From Euryarchaeota archaeon UBA462 (GTDB taxonomy: Archaea > Thermoplasmatota > Poseidoniia > Poseidoniales > Thalassarchaeaceae), in NCBI GenBank assembly GCA_002506755.1, contig DAYD01000023.1, positions 49,517 to 113,516 on the forward strand: DNA of 64,000 nt, given 5' to 3'. A program made the translations under genes and the position numbers. The notes below the pieces were generated by a model, which worked only from the letters and a program-made list of their open reading frames with translations, made no database searches and was not told the DNA's origin. Position 1 is the stretch's first letter, and the number at the start of each line of letters is the position of its first letter. This document shows, one piece after another, positions 17,256 to 26,155 of the stretch.

Positions 17256-19310
17256 ATGTGTCCACATAGAGAGAAGGCCATATCCCTGATGCTAGTTGCA
17301 ACAATGTTGTTTTCTGGATGTACCGGGGAATCCGATAACACACAGGTAAATGAATCTGAGACGATGATTGAAGAGGACCTAATTATTGTTGACGACGTCA
17401 TCGAAGAAGAAACCCAAGAAGAAATCGAGCAGAAACTTGTCAGCGTACCCGACATAATTGGGTGTGACAATACTAATCCTATACATTGCATGCTTCCTTT
17501 CCCTTCACATGCCTTTCTCAGAGAAGATGGCTCTACTGAAACCGGTTTCAGAATGAACTACTCTACTAACACAATTCCAGGTTCTGGAATAACCCCTGTG
17601 GTTAGTATACCCATCATCAACACAAGGGATGGTGTTAGCCCCGCAACCCAGATTATGACTTCATTCCATTCAGATCCCGACCTATCCTTAGTCGCAGGGC
17701 AATACTCAATTGAGAGAAGCCTAGAGAGTAACCACAACACCCAGCTACTTAACATGAAAACCGGACTTCTAGAACCACACTGGGTAGAGCTTGATGTTAG
17801 ATCGGAGCAGGATCAACCGACAATCTTGCACATCAGGACAATTCAAGCTCTTGATCACAATACCTCATACGGAGTAGCAATCCATGGATTAGTAGACAAC
17901 ACCGGAAATCCAATTGAACCACATGATGGATTTGTTGCACTTAGGGATAGCAACCTAACAGATTCGTCGGATATAGAAGCCCAAAGAGAGAATTATGAGG
18001 TACTTTTCACCGCGTTAACTTCTCACACTACACTGCAAAGGAAAAACCTCCAAGCTGCTTGGATGTTCCACACCTCATCAACAGAGTCACTCATCGGGGA
18101 TGTCATCCACATGAGAAATGATGCAATGGAAAGGATAGGGCCAGAGGGATTGGGTTGTTCCATAGTCACAAATGATGAGCACTTCAACAACGGGAACCGG
18201 ACTCATTCACTAATTACTGGAACATATACGGCACCACAATACACCAATTCGTTCTATCCTCCAACTCTGATAAATAGAGACGAGCAAGGCACTCCTGAGT
18301 TCGTAGAAAATCGGGAAATTCCATTTTGGTTAATGATTCCAAACTCAGCAATGGAATCTGGAATAGAGGCCCCGCTTACTGTTTGGGGCCATGGATTCTT
18401 GGGGGACGGAAATACGTCTGCTCTTTGGGGTTGGGGAAATGAAAACAATGTCGCGATGATTGGAACAAGTGCGTATGGGTGGTCCTCTGACGACGTTATA
18501 AGCATCGAGTATGCTGTTTTGGATATAGCCAACTTCCAACACCAGTCAGAGCGTCTTCAGCAGGCAATGGTAAATTTTGCAGTAATGGTTAGAACATTTA
18601 TGGGGGTCTGTTCAGACCTACCCGAGTTCTACACGAATGGAACAAAGGTCGTCAATTCATCAAACCCAACATATACGGGTTATTCCAACGGTGGACTTAG
18701 AGGGCCGTCAATAATCGGATTGTCACCTGATCTCAACAGAGGGGTCCTTTGGGCCGGCGGTTCTGCCTTTTCACATATCATCGAAAGGTGCACTCAGTAT
18801 GACAGATTCTACCACATTTTCTCAAGTGATCTAGGCTTCGCAAAGCAGATGGATAGGGCTTTAGTCATGTCTATAGCCCAATATCTCTGGGATCCTGTAG
18901 AGACTGACACATTCCTTTACCTCATGCAGGATGGATACAAGGATGAGGTTGAACCATTCGAACTAATGACACTCTTCTCAATTGGAGATTTGCAAATATC
19001 CAATATTTCATCAAGCAGAATGATGAGAACTGGTGGAATCCCTCTTCTTGATAGCTCAACAATTTCACCATATGGAATTGAAACGGTTTCTGAGGGGCAC
19101 ATTGGATCCGTTGGAGTTTTCTTCTATGGGGGATATGAACTTGCACCTGAGGGAAATGAGTATGGTGAAGAGCCTCATCCAGCACACGATGCGATAGGTG
19201 GGCTGCGAATAGCTCGTATGATGGCATTTGAGTTCCTAACAAATGGTACTGTGATAGATACCTGTCAGGGGGATTGCTCATTTTCACCGGATATCTTGAG
19301 CTGGTCTTAG
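17256..19310 (+). CDS. Secreted lipoprotein with alpha/beta-hydrolase fold
   Basis: A 684-aa exported lipoprotein: hydrophobic signal ISLMLVATMLF and lipobox LFSGC with the lipidated Cys22, then an acidic linker rich in Glu/Asp/Thr. The rest resembles large extracellular lipases/esterases: VWGHGFLGDG is an oxyanion-type HG motif and GYSNGG (about residue 470) is the GxSxG nucleophile elbow. The catalytic Asp/His cannot be placed with confidence; HIGSVGVF and HPAHDAIG hold candidate histidines. It would act on extracellular lipids or esters. It converges on the 3-hydroxyacyl-CoA dehydrogenase gene with only 6 bp between. Confidence 0.78.
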   Translation: MCPHREKAISLMLVATMLFSGCTGESDNTQVNESETMIEEDLIIVDDVIEEETQEEIEQKLVSVPDIIGCDNTNPIHCMLPFPSHAFLREDGSTETGFRMNYSTNTIPGSGITPVVSIPIINTRDGVSPATQIMTSFHSDPDLSLVAGQYSIERSLESNHNTQLLNMKTGLLEPHWVELDVRSEQDQPTILHIRTIQALDHNTSYGVAIHGLVDNTGNPIEPHDGFVALRDSNLTDSSDIEAQRENYEVLFTALTSHTTLQRKNLQAAWMFHTSSTESLIGDVIHMRNDAMERIGPEGLGCSIVTNDEHFNNGNRTHSLITGTYTAPQYTNSFYPPTLINRDEQGTPEFVENREIPFWLMIPNSAMESGIEAPLTVWGHGFLGDGNTSALWGWGNENNVAMIGTSAYGWSSDDVISIEYAVLDIANFQHQSERLQQAMVNFAVMVRTFMGVCSDLPEFYTNGTKVVNSSNPTYTGYSNGGLRGPSIIGLSPDLNRGVLWAGGSAFSHIIERCTQYDRFYHIFSSDLGFAKQMDRALVMSIAQYLWDPVETDTFLYLMQDGYKDEVEPFELMTLFSIGDLQISNISSSRMMRTGGIPLLDSSTISPYGIETVSEGHIGSVGVFFYGGYELAPEGNEYGEEPHPAHDAIGGLRIARMMAFEFLTNGTVIDTCQGDCSFSPDILSWS

Positions 19311-19316
19311 TATCCC

Positions 19317-20192
19317 TCATCTTTCTGATTTCTCTCCTGAGCTCCAATCATAAATTCCGGCCCCGGTTTTCTTTCCTAGATCCCCTGCCCTGACTAGATC
19401 CTCCAGCATTTGATGTGGGCGATAGGAGTCATCATCGAAGGCCTCTGCTAAATTGTTCAGGATGTCTCTTCTAACATCAAGACCCACCAAGTCTGATAGC
19501 TCAAGAGGGCCCATGGGGTGTCGATATCCCAACCTCATTGCAGTATCTATGTCACTAGCAGAGGCCACTCCTTCAGCTAGCATCCTTATTGCTTCATTTC
19601 CAAGCACCACTCCCAGTCTACTAGTTGCGAATCCAGGAGTGTCATCGACTAGAATTGAGGTCTTACCTAGGGCTTCGCCAACTTGTCTAGCAGTAGAGAT
19701 CACATCATCCGAGACTGTATCGTGACGCACGATTTCAAGAAGAGGCATTAGAGGAACTGGGTTGAAGAAGTGCATACCAATGACTCTCTGAGGGTTATCT
19801 GTTGCGGATGCAATTTCAGTAATAGAAAGCGCTGATGTGTTAGTAGCTAAAACAGACTCACTAGGTGCCAACTTATCCAAATCTCTGAATACAGATTTCT
19901 TTAGATCTATATTCTCTGGAACCGCCTCGATAATTAGGTCAACTTCCCTAGAAGCATCGTCGATATCTCCGGACAAAACGAGATTTTCCTCCCAAGACCT
20001 AACATCATCAGAGGTGTTCTTCCCTTTGTCGACTCCTCTTTTCCAGAAATCCAGTATTGATTTCTTACATCTTTCCAGTGATTCTGGATAGGGGTCGTAA
20101 ATCACGGTCATCCAACCAGCCTGAGCGCAAATCTGAGAGATGCCAGATCCCATCGCACCTGCGCCAATTATCCCTACTCTACTGATTATCAC
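19317..20192 (-). CDS. 3-hydroxyacyl-CoA dehydrogenase
   Basis: NAD-dependent beta-oxidation enzyme converting 3-hydroxyacyl-CoA to 3-ketoacyl-CoA (PaaH/Hbd family). The 291-aa protein starts with GTG at 20192 (VIISRVGIIGAGAMGSG); an upstream Met at 20294 would overlap the preceding gene. It shows the Rossmann GAGAMGSG motif, the EAVPE segment, the catalytic His in IGMHFFNPVP and the RLGYRHPMGPLELSDLVGLD signature. It is the last gene of a minus-strand run with the enoyl-CoA hydratase, BoxB-like epoxidase and a 187-aa protein, consistent with a shared catabolic pathway. Confidence 0.93.
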   Translation of the reverse strand: MIISRVGIIGAGAMGSGISQICAQAGWMTVIYDPYPESLERCKKSILDFWKRGVDKGKNTSDDVRSWEENLVLSGDIDDASREVDLIIEAVPENIDLKKSVFRDLDKLAPSESVLATNTSALSITEIASATDNPQRVIGMHFFNPVPLMPLLEIVRHDTVSDDVISTARQVGEALGKTSILVDDTPGFATSRLGVVLGNEAIRMLAEGVASASDIDTAMRLGYRHPMGPLELSDLVGLDVRRDILNNLAEAFDDDSYRPHQMLEDLVRAGDLGKKTGAGIYDWSSGEKSER

Positions 20193-20226
20193 AGGCCGCC
20201 GAGTATAACTCCGGCAATAAGGGGTG

Positions 20227-20790
20227 CTAAGCTTCTCTTCCAAATGCTGCAAGTGCGGACTGGAACAACCTCTGTCGAGGAACATCATGCTCAAGGAAGC
20301 ATGTGAAAGGTGCCACGTCCTTTAACAATTCAATAGATGATATGTAAGCGCCGTACACAAACGGATCTGCATGTTTTACACTAGGGATGATAATTCCAAG
20401 TCTGGAAAGTCCCTTCACCGTATCCTCATCCCAAATAGAGTAGGTGTGGTGTGCAAAGTGCAAGTATGCCGACAAGCGTCTTATGTCAGATCTAGCCTTG
20501 TCCGTCAGACTCTCTATTAGTAAAGTATCGGGGTACTTAATTGCATACAGGGAGAGAAGTACTTCTCGCTGGGTCTCCTCTCTCCATTTCCTCTCTTCTA
20601 AGCCCATCCACTGATCGATATTGTCCAGCATCTCGGGAGTATATGGCCTATGTACCCGGTAGAGGAGCTCTTCGTAAGCTAAATTGTCTTGGTCCTCTGA
20701 GTGGTGATGCTCGTGGAAAAGTTCGGTTAACCTATCAAAGAACGGCATACATGCTTCTTTGTCAAAAGTTGAGAGCGCGACGTGTTGCAT
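20227..20790 (-). CDS. Unknown helical protein linked to BoxB-like epoxidase
   Basis: No family recognised. The 187-aa product looks all-helical, with a His/Glu-rich N-terminal stretch (FHEHHHSEDQD) and further His in YLHFAHHTYS, so metal binding is possible but unproven. It lies 12 bp downstream of the BoxB-like gene and 34 bp upstream of the dehydrogenase, all on the minus strand, suggesting a helper or accessory subunit of that pathway. It does not resemble BoxA, PaaB or PaaD. PaaC-like structural subunits are also helical, but no clear motif supports that. Confidence 0.72.
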   Translation of the reverse strand: MQHVALSTFDKEACMPFFDRLTELFHEHHHSEDQDNLAYEELLYRVHRPYTPEMLDNIDQWMGLEERKWREETQREVLLSLYAIKYPDTLLIESLTDKARSDIRRLSAYLHFAHHTYSIWDEDTVKGLSRLGIIIPSVKHADPFVYGAYISSIELLKDVAPFTCFLEHDVPRQRLFQSALAAFGREA

Positions 20791-20802
20791 CTTCTCACCG
20801 CG

Positions 20803-21945
20803 CTATTTTCCCTTCCATTCTCTGTATTGGATCCAATCTTCTTTCATGTAGACGTTAACGAGTGTTTCCTCGTCTTCATCTGTTGGTAGAACCGTGGCCA
20901 GATACTCCTCATAATCATCATCGCTACCATCGAAAAGCTCCCCCTCTACGGTATAATTCTTTCCAGCATACTTGCCAATGCCCCTTCTGAACTTATCAGA
21001 CGGGATGAATAATTCAGGCTCACCTTCCTTCCTCGCTGAGCTTATTCTCCTCATCTCTTCTCTTAGCTCCTGAAAGTAAAGCTCTCTACTGGCTTCGTTT
21101 AATTGCTCCCTATCGGCCCCATCTGAGGACTCTCGCTCATCATATCTCCCTTTAATTCCGTAAACGTAGGCCCACTGTGCACTTGTGGACTCATCGGTAC
21201 CAAAGAGGTCCAAGCCAGTACTAACCCATTTGTTCACATATTTTTGGATCATTGCGCAGGGAATCACTCCTTGCTTAACAACCCTACGTAGTCCGTTTGC
21301 ACCAGTGCCTAGATGAAAGGACTCCTCCTTAAGCATGGGTCCCATGCTAGCTGCAAGAGGTTTGAAGGAAGAAGTGCTAAGCATTTTTAGTTGGTACTTC
21401 CCATCCCTATCAATGAAATGGGTGAACATGAAAAAGTCTAGCCAATGGTCTATTGGCTCATTGAAGGAGCCGAGTATCCTAGTACCTTCTTGTGCGTTTC
21501 TTTCCAGTAATTTCGCAGCTTCCCTTACTCCCTGTTCTCCAAAAAAGGTGCAAAGCAAGTATGCCATTTGCCACCCATGCCTTTGCTCTTCGCACATGAT
21601 TCTCAGGGCCGATTTTTTGTCGTATTCAGTAGGAGCTGTTTCCAAAAGATGGTTCTGCTGCTCGACGCTTGCGAATTCAGTATCACCCTGCACGCTAACC
21701 ATTGAAATTATTGCATCGGTTATGTTTTGCTGAGGAATTTGCATTCTACGCTCCCACTTGGGCATCCCCTCAAAGTCTCCAAACTCTATCTCCGCTCCTG
21801 CTGTGTCCCAATCGAACTTGATGTCAAACCTGTAATCCCCTAACCATGAAGGATCGAAGCCAATTCGCGTTTGCCAGTCGTTGAATTCCTCGATCCACGT
21901 CTCAAAATTTGTGGGATAGTTTTGTACTATGTCCGTCTCTGCCAT
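20803..21945 (-). CDS. boxB: BoxB-like aromatic-CoA epoxidase (di-iron, ferritin-like)
   Basis: Ferritin-like di-iron protein resembling benzoyl-CoA 2,3-epoxidase subunit B. A complete ligand set is visible: E90, E120, H123 (EEQRHGWQM), D179 (FIDRDGK), E208 and H211 (LKEESFHLG). The spacings E-30-E-2-H and D-29-E-2-H match those I recall for BoxB. The surrounding text, such as WLDFFMFTHF before DRDGK, is also BoxB-like. At 380 aa it is shorter than proteobacterial BoxB (about 470). A reductase partner (BoxA) is not in the window. It is downstream of an enoyl-CoA hydratase on the same strand. True substrate unknown. Confidence 0.85.
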   Translation of the reverse strand: MAETDIVQNYPTNFETWIEEFNDWQTRIGFDPSWLGDYRFDIKFDWDTAGAEIEFGDFEGMPKWERRMQIPQQNITDAIISMVSVQGDTEFASVEQQNHLLETAPTEYDKKSALRIMCEEQRHGWQMAYLLCTFFGEQGVREAAKLLERNAQEGTRILGSFNEPIDHWLDFFMFTHFIDRDGKYQLKMLSTSSFKPLAASMGPMLKEESFHLGTGANGLRRVVKQGVIPCAMIQKYVNKWVSTGLDLFGTDESTSAQWAYVYGIKGRYDERESSDGADREQLNEASRELYFQELREEMRRISSARKEGEPELFIPSDKFRRGIGKYAGKNYTVEGELFDGSDDDYEEYLATVLPTDEDEETLVNVYMKEDWIQYREWKGK

Positions 21946-22005
21946 TGACGTTGCCAGAAATCACGGGTATTTCAGAGATTGCTTCTGGCCGCATCGCAAT
22001 TAGGG

Positions 22006-22866
22006 CTACCTTCCTTCGAATCTTGCAGTTTTTTTGTCCACATATGCTTTGATTCCTTCTTTTGCATCTTCGGACTGGAAAAGGTCCGACTGCAACTCCC
22101 TTTCCAATGCGAGGTGATACTCAAGAGGTATCTCTAACCCACTCTGCACGCTCCTTTTGATGTTCCCAATTGCTTTCGAGGCGGCGTAAGGCAGGGAAAA
22201 TCGACCAGCATAGTCCAAAACATCTTGCCTGAATTCATCGAGGCTCAAAGAATCGTAAATGTCGTGAACTAAATCCATGTCCTTCGACTCTTCGAAGGAA
22301 AACTTCCTACCAGTTACCATAATCTCCATTGACTTTGCCTTTCCAACTAATCTAGAGAGCCTCGCAGTGCCCCCGGTACCTGCTAGCACGCCCAGTGAAA
22401 CTTCTGGCAGGCCAACTTGAAAATTTCCTTTTCTAGCTATTCTAATGTCTGCCGCCATTGCTATCTCTAGCCCTCCGCCTACAGTATGACCGTTAAGAGC
22501 TGCAATCACTAATTTCGGTGTTTGCTCAAGTCTTGATAGCGTCTCATTAGCATGGAGGCAAAAGAAGTATTTGTACCGGGGCGATAGTGTATTGAGGTAC
22601 TTGATACTAGCTCCGGCCGAGAAAAACTTCTCCCCATGCCCAGTGACGATAATAACGGACACTTTGTCGTTGAATCTGGCCTCAAGAATCGCGTCATCAA
22701 TATCGTGCCACATCTCTCTGGTGTATGTGTTAACTGGGGTTTTGTCACCTTCCAGTGGATCTCCAGCAGAATCAGATATCAGCTCAATGATTGCAATCCC
22801 ATTGTCCGTTTCTCCATAGTTTACAAGTCCGTTCTTCATGGGCTTAAGCTCTGGCCACGAGGTCAT
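22006..22866 (-). CDS. Enoyl-CoA hydratase (crotonase family)
   Basis: A 286-aa crotonase with both hydratase glutamates: GGGLEIAMAADIRI and VGLPEVSLGVLAGTGG. The oxyanion loop is FFSAGASIKY, and RLSRLVGKAKSMEIM follows as usual. It is the first gene of the minus-strand run with the BoxB-like protein and 3-hydroxyacyl-CoA dehydrogenase, so it probably hydrates an unsaturated CoA intermediate. It is far shorter than BoxC (about 550 aa) and should not be taken for that lyase. Confidence 0.92.
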   Translation of the reverse strand: MTSWPELKPMKNGLVNYGETDNGIAIIELISDSAGDPLEGDKTPVNTYTREMWHDIDDAILEARFNDKVSVIIVTGHGEKFFSAGASIKYLNTLSPRYKYFFCLHANETLSRLEQTPKLVIAALNGHTVGGGLEIAMAADIRIARKGNFQVGLPEVSLGVLAGTGGTARLSRLVGKAKSMEIMVTGRKFSFEESKDMDLVHDIYDSLSLDEFRQDVLDYAGRFSLPYAASKAIGNIKRSVQSGLEIPLEYHLALERELQSDLFQSEDAKEGIKAYVDKKTARFEGR

Positions 22867-22917
22867 ATATGTGCGACCGAGTTAAGCCATATCAACCAAA
22901 CGGATTCAAATTTACGG

Positions 22918-24141
22918 CTAATCCTCAGACTCAGTGAAAGATAGGCTACCACCACTCTTTTGAATAGATTTCCATTGATTGCCCACTATTTCGGCCTCGA
23001 GACTTTGCTCCCAATCATCCCTCTTAAGCGACTTTCTGAATGGCATCCTGTACACTATCCTTCCATCACCGAGTTTATTCTTTCTTAGCATCCCTATTCT
23101 GGTGAGAGGCCATAGAGCTCTACGCAGAATGCCAGGCTGGTAAAGCCATTTCATGAATGCCAACCCGTCTCCTTTTTTCCTCTGGTCCCTCATCCAGTAA
23201 TTCGCAACAAGCTTGAATCCTCGATCTCCAACTCGGTTTAACAGAAATCTGTTTATCGCGCTAGCCTTAACCAAGGGTAAAAGTCGATTTCTAACTTCTC
23301 GTTCATAATCACATTCCCCAAGAATTGACTTTGCTGCCAAGACCCCACTTGTTATGGCATACCTCATTCCAAAACCCCACATGAAGTCTTGCAATCCCCC
23401 TGCTTCCCCCACGTAATATCTTCCGTCGGAGACATATTTTGTCGGAACACCGAAATCTCCCTTCCCACCTACTCTCTTTATCGGCTTTCTATCGAGTTCA
23501 TAATTTCGTTCATACCAAGCTATTGTCTCATTCAGATATCTTCCGCTTTTTTTCTGTTTTCTCCACAAGCATGTGCATATGAGTCCAATTCCATCGATTA
23601 TGATCATGTATGAATATGCGCCCGGTGCTAGCTTGTCATTGAGCTGGAAAGCTACCAGATTCTGGTGACTTGTCTCGAAGATTTCACCAAATGCCACGGC
23701 ACTAGATTCCTTTGGGCCAGCAGCTACTATATCGCACTCTTCGGGGCTTTTCCTAACGCCATAATGGATTTTCACACCGGATTCTATCGCCATTCTCTTG
23801 AACCCTTGGTCTATGGTATGGTCCGCAGTACCTCTCTCCACTACTCTGAAGGCCACTCCATCCGTCTCCGGTTTGGTAATTACATCATCAGGATGAATCA
23901 GGTCCACAATTCCAAAGGAGTCGGATTTGAACTCCTTGGAATTTAGACCCCATTCTTCGAGCTCATCAAAAAAGTCCATTTCGCTTGTCCAATTCTCGAT
24001 TCCTTGAAAGTCTCCATCAAACCTAGCACCGCTATCATGCCTAACTTCATACACATGAACTTCCCTGTCAGACTTAGCTAGAATTGTAGCTGCTGCAAGT
24101 CCAGATAGGCCGGCACCAAGGATATGGACCTCTTCTCCCAT
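22918..24141 (-). CDS. Geranylgeranyl-reductase-family flavoprotein
   Basis: FAD-dependent oxidoreductase, likely a digeranylgeranylglycerophospholipid or related prenyl reductase saturating archaeal lipid chains. N-terminal dinucleotide motif VHILGAGLSGLAAATILA; the family FAD motif is YVGEAGGLQDFMWGFGMRYAITSG. Start at 24141 (MGEEVHILGAG) because the frame's earlier Mets (24156, 24195) would crowd the divergent moaE. About 407 aa, usual length. The C-terminal Lys/Arg-rich region is less conserved. Carotenoid or menaquinone reductases share the fold, so the substrate is inferred. Confidence 0.82.
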   Translation of the reverse strand: MGEEVHILGAGLSGLAAATILAKSDREVHVYEVRHDSGARFDGDFQGIENWTSEMDFFDELEEWGLNSKEFKSDSFGIVDLIHPDDVITKPETDGVAFRVVERGTADHTIDQGFKRMAIESGVKIHYGVRKSPEECDIVAAGPKESSAVAFGEIFETSHQNLVAFQLNDKLAPGAYSYMIIIDGIGLICTCLWRKQKKSGRYLNETIAWYERNYELDRKPIKRVGGKGDFGVPTKYVSDGRYYVGEAGGLQDFMWGFGMRYAITSGVLAAKSILGECDYEREVRNRLLPLVKASAINRFLLNRVGDRGFKLVANYWMRDQRKKGDGLAFMKWLYQPGILRRALWPLTRIGMLRKNKLGDGRIVYRMPFRKSLKRDDWEQSLEAEIVGNQWKSIQKSGGSLSFTESED

Positions 24142-24218
24142 GATACTTCGAAGCATGGCATTACCTTCAACGGTTGGGTCCTCCGTCGCTTTCAAGCGTA
24201 AAATCCCATACGAGGGTC

Positions 24219-24638
24219 ATGACTGTCCAGGTTAGGGTCGACGGAAAATCCCTCCAGCCTGAGGAACTAAGGAAACTTGTAGATACAGTAGGATGCGGGA
24301 GTGTTGTCTCTTTTGTAGGGCTTACCAGGGGTTTTGAACAGGGATCTGCAGTCGAGAAGCTAGAGTTTGATGCATGGGAAGAAGAGCTTCCCGGAGTATT
24401 GCACAAAATTGCTCTGCAGTCAATAACAAGGTTTGGAGTAAAGTGTGTAGTAATAGCTCATAGAACCGGATCCGTTGAACCAGGCGATACAATAGTTTGT
24501 ATTCACGTTGGATCGAAGCACAGGAAGGAAGGATTTGCGGCCTGCTCGTGGCTCATTTCTGAACTCAAGAATCAAGCTCCGCTATGGAAGAAGGAGATTA
24601 GAGAGGATGGAGAATATTGGAAGTCAGGTCTTGGATAA
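24219..24638 (+). CDS. moaE: Molybdopterin synthase catalytic subunit MoaE
   Basis: Large subunit of MPT synthase, converting cyclic pyranopterin monophosphate to molybdopterin with sulfur from MoaD. VVSFVGLTRGFEQG matches the MoaE start region, AHRTGSVEPGDTIV is the family core, and the catalytic lysine segment is APLWKKEIREDGEYW near the end. The start is ATG at 24219 (MTVQVRV); upstream frame would overlap the divergent gene. 139 aa is standard. No moaD is next to it; moaC follows about 80 bp later. Confidence 0.94.
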   Translation: MTVQVRVDGKSLQPEELRKLVDTVGCGSVVSFVGLTRGFEQGSAVEKLEFDAWEEELPGVLHKIALQSITRFGVKCVVIAHRTGSVEPGDTIVCIHVGSKHRKEGFAACSWLISELKNQAPLWKKEIREDGEYWKSGLG

Positions 24639-24718
24639 GAAAAATCCTGTAAAAAAACGCTTCTTTGACATCCAAGCCTCTGAATAGTTGGTACTAGCCC
24701 CAGAAGACAGGTGAGAAG

Positions 24719-25171
24719 TTGAAAGAGTCATGGCCAGGAATTGTGGATATAAGCAGCAAGCCTAGAGTGGAAAGGATTGCGACGGCATCTGGGCTAATTG
24801 CCCTGTCAAAGAAATCACTAGACGTTGTTAAGGATGGCGGCTCTCCAAAAGGAGATGTAAGGGAAGCCTGTTCCATCGCGGCAATTCAAGCCGTTAAGGA
24901 GACTTCCAGAACTTTGCCCCATTGTCATCCAATACCAATCGAGGGTTGCTCGGTCATTTGGGATTTGGGAAGGAATGGACTCAGGTGCACAGTTAAGGTT
25001 AGGGCAAACTGGAGTACGGGGGTCGAGATGGAGGCTTTGAGTGGAGTTAGTGCTGGATTACTTTGCGCATGGGACATGCTCAAGCCAATTGAGAAGGATG
25101 AATTCGGCCAATACCCCGAAGTCAGAATAGAGGATATCAGGGTCCTTGAGAAAAAGAAGTCCGACCCATAG
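24719..25171 (+). CDS. moaC: Cyclic pyranopterin monophosphate synthase MoaC
   Basis: Acts early in molybdenum cofactor synthesis, forming the cyclic pyranopterin from the GTP product of MoaA. Recognised by VDISSKP near the N-terminus, the substrate motif LPHCHPIPI and GVEMEALSGVSAGLLCAWDMLKP, which contains the catalytic Asp and Lys. 150 aa. Start is TTG at 24719. Lies downstream of moaE and 30 bp upstream of glpX; no moaA in view. Confidence 0.94.
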   Translation: MKESWPGIVDISSKPRVERIATASGLIALSKKSLDVVKDGGSPKGDVREACSIAAIQAVKETSRTLPHCHPIPIEGCSVIWDLGRNGLRCTVKVRANWSTGVEMEALSGVSAGLLCAWDMLKPIEKDEFGQYPEVRIEDIRVLEKKKSDP

Positions 25172-25201
25172 GGTTGATTTCCCGAACCCCCTCAGAAGGT
25201 C

Positions 25202-26155
25202 GTGAATACTGCAGACTTAGTTCCAGATTTTCTCAAAGCAACAGAAGCGGCAGCCATTGCCGCGTCAAAATGGAAGGGCCTAGGGGATGGGAAGGCAGCG
25301 GACGGAGCAGCCGTTGAGGCCATGCGTTCGGTTTTCGACCGGGTCCCATTTGATGGAAGAGTTGCGATAGGAGAGGGAGAGAGAGATGACGCACCGATGC
25401 TTTGGATTGGTGAGCCCCTAGGATCACTCCAGGGAGATCCATCGGCACTTTCTATCGATATTGCAGTCGACCCACTGGAGTGCACAAATCACGTCGCTAA
25501 GGACCTACCAAACGCGATGGCAGTTCTCGCAGCCGGTCCACGAGGATCCCTATTGCACGCCCCAGATTGCTACATGGATAAAATTGCAGGACCCGCTGAA
25601 ATCATAGGTGAGGTTAGTCTTGAAGCAGATACTGCATATAATGTCGAGGCTGCCTCATCTGCGTTAGGAAAGTTGCCAGAGCAAATGAATATCGTAGTGA
25701 TGGACAGGCCTAGACATGAGAATCTTATCAGTGAGCTCAAACATCTTGGGGTTAATCCGTTGTTGATTGGAGACGGGGATGTAGCTGCAGCACTAAATGC
25801 CGCAGATCCAGAATCAGAAATCGATATGCTGATGGGAATAGGGGCAGCACCTGAAGGAGTCATCACTGCAACTGCCCTTAGGGGCCTAGGAGCCCAATTC
25901 GAGGGAAGACTGGTGTTTAGGAACGATGGGCACAGGGAAAGAGCTGAGAAGATGGTTGACGGAGACATAGAAAGGATTTGGTTAAGAGATGACCTTTGTC
26001 AATCGGATGACTCAGTGTTCATCGGAACTGGAGTTTGCGACGGAAGGACAAATGGTGTTCAGGAAATTGGGGATGGGTCATACAAGGTACAATCTGAAGT
26101 AATTGAAGTACATTCAAAGTCACATCGAATTGTGGAAAAAATAATTTTACAATGA
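25202..26155 (+). CDS. glpX: Class II fructose-1,6-bisphosphatase GlpX
   Basis: Gluconeogenic phosphatase of the bacterial GlpX class, 317 aa. Metal-binding motifs are visible: GKAADGAAVEAMR, RVAIGEGERDDAPML and SIDIAVDPLECTNHVAKDLPNAMAV, then MDRPRHENLI. Start is GTG at 25202. Archaea usually use the bifunctional FBP aldolase/phosphatase or other FBPases, so GlpX with a separate aldolase directly downstream points to a bacterial-type module. Its stop overlaps the first possible aldolase ATG by 4 bp. Confidence 0.95.
   Translation: MNTADLVPDFLKATEAAAIAASKWKGLGDGKAADGAAVEAMRSVFDRVPFDGRVAIGEGERDDAPMLWIGEPLGSLQGDPSALSIDIAVDPLECTNHVAKDLPNAMAVLAAGPRGSLLHAPDCYMDKIAGPAEIIGEVSLEADTAYNVEAASSALGKLPEQMNIVVMDRPRHENLISELKHLGVNPLLIGDGDVAAALNAADPESEIDMLMGIGAAPEGVITATALRGLGAQFEGRLVFRNDGHRERAEKMVDGDIERIWLRDDLCQSDDSVFIGTGVCDGRTNGVQEIGDGSYKVQSEVIEVHSKSHRIVEKIILQ

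Noticed and set aside
18922..19347. 141-aa minus-strand frame at the lipoprotein end
   Set aside because: Antisense to the lipoprotein gene; the real leftward gene there is the dehydrogenase starting at 20192.
22006..22866. BoxC-type lyase
   Set aside because: At 286 aa it is half the size of BoxC and has plain hydratase catalytic residues.
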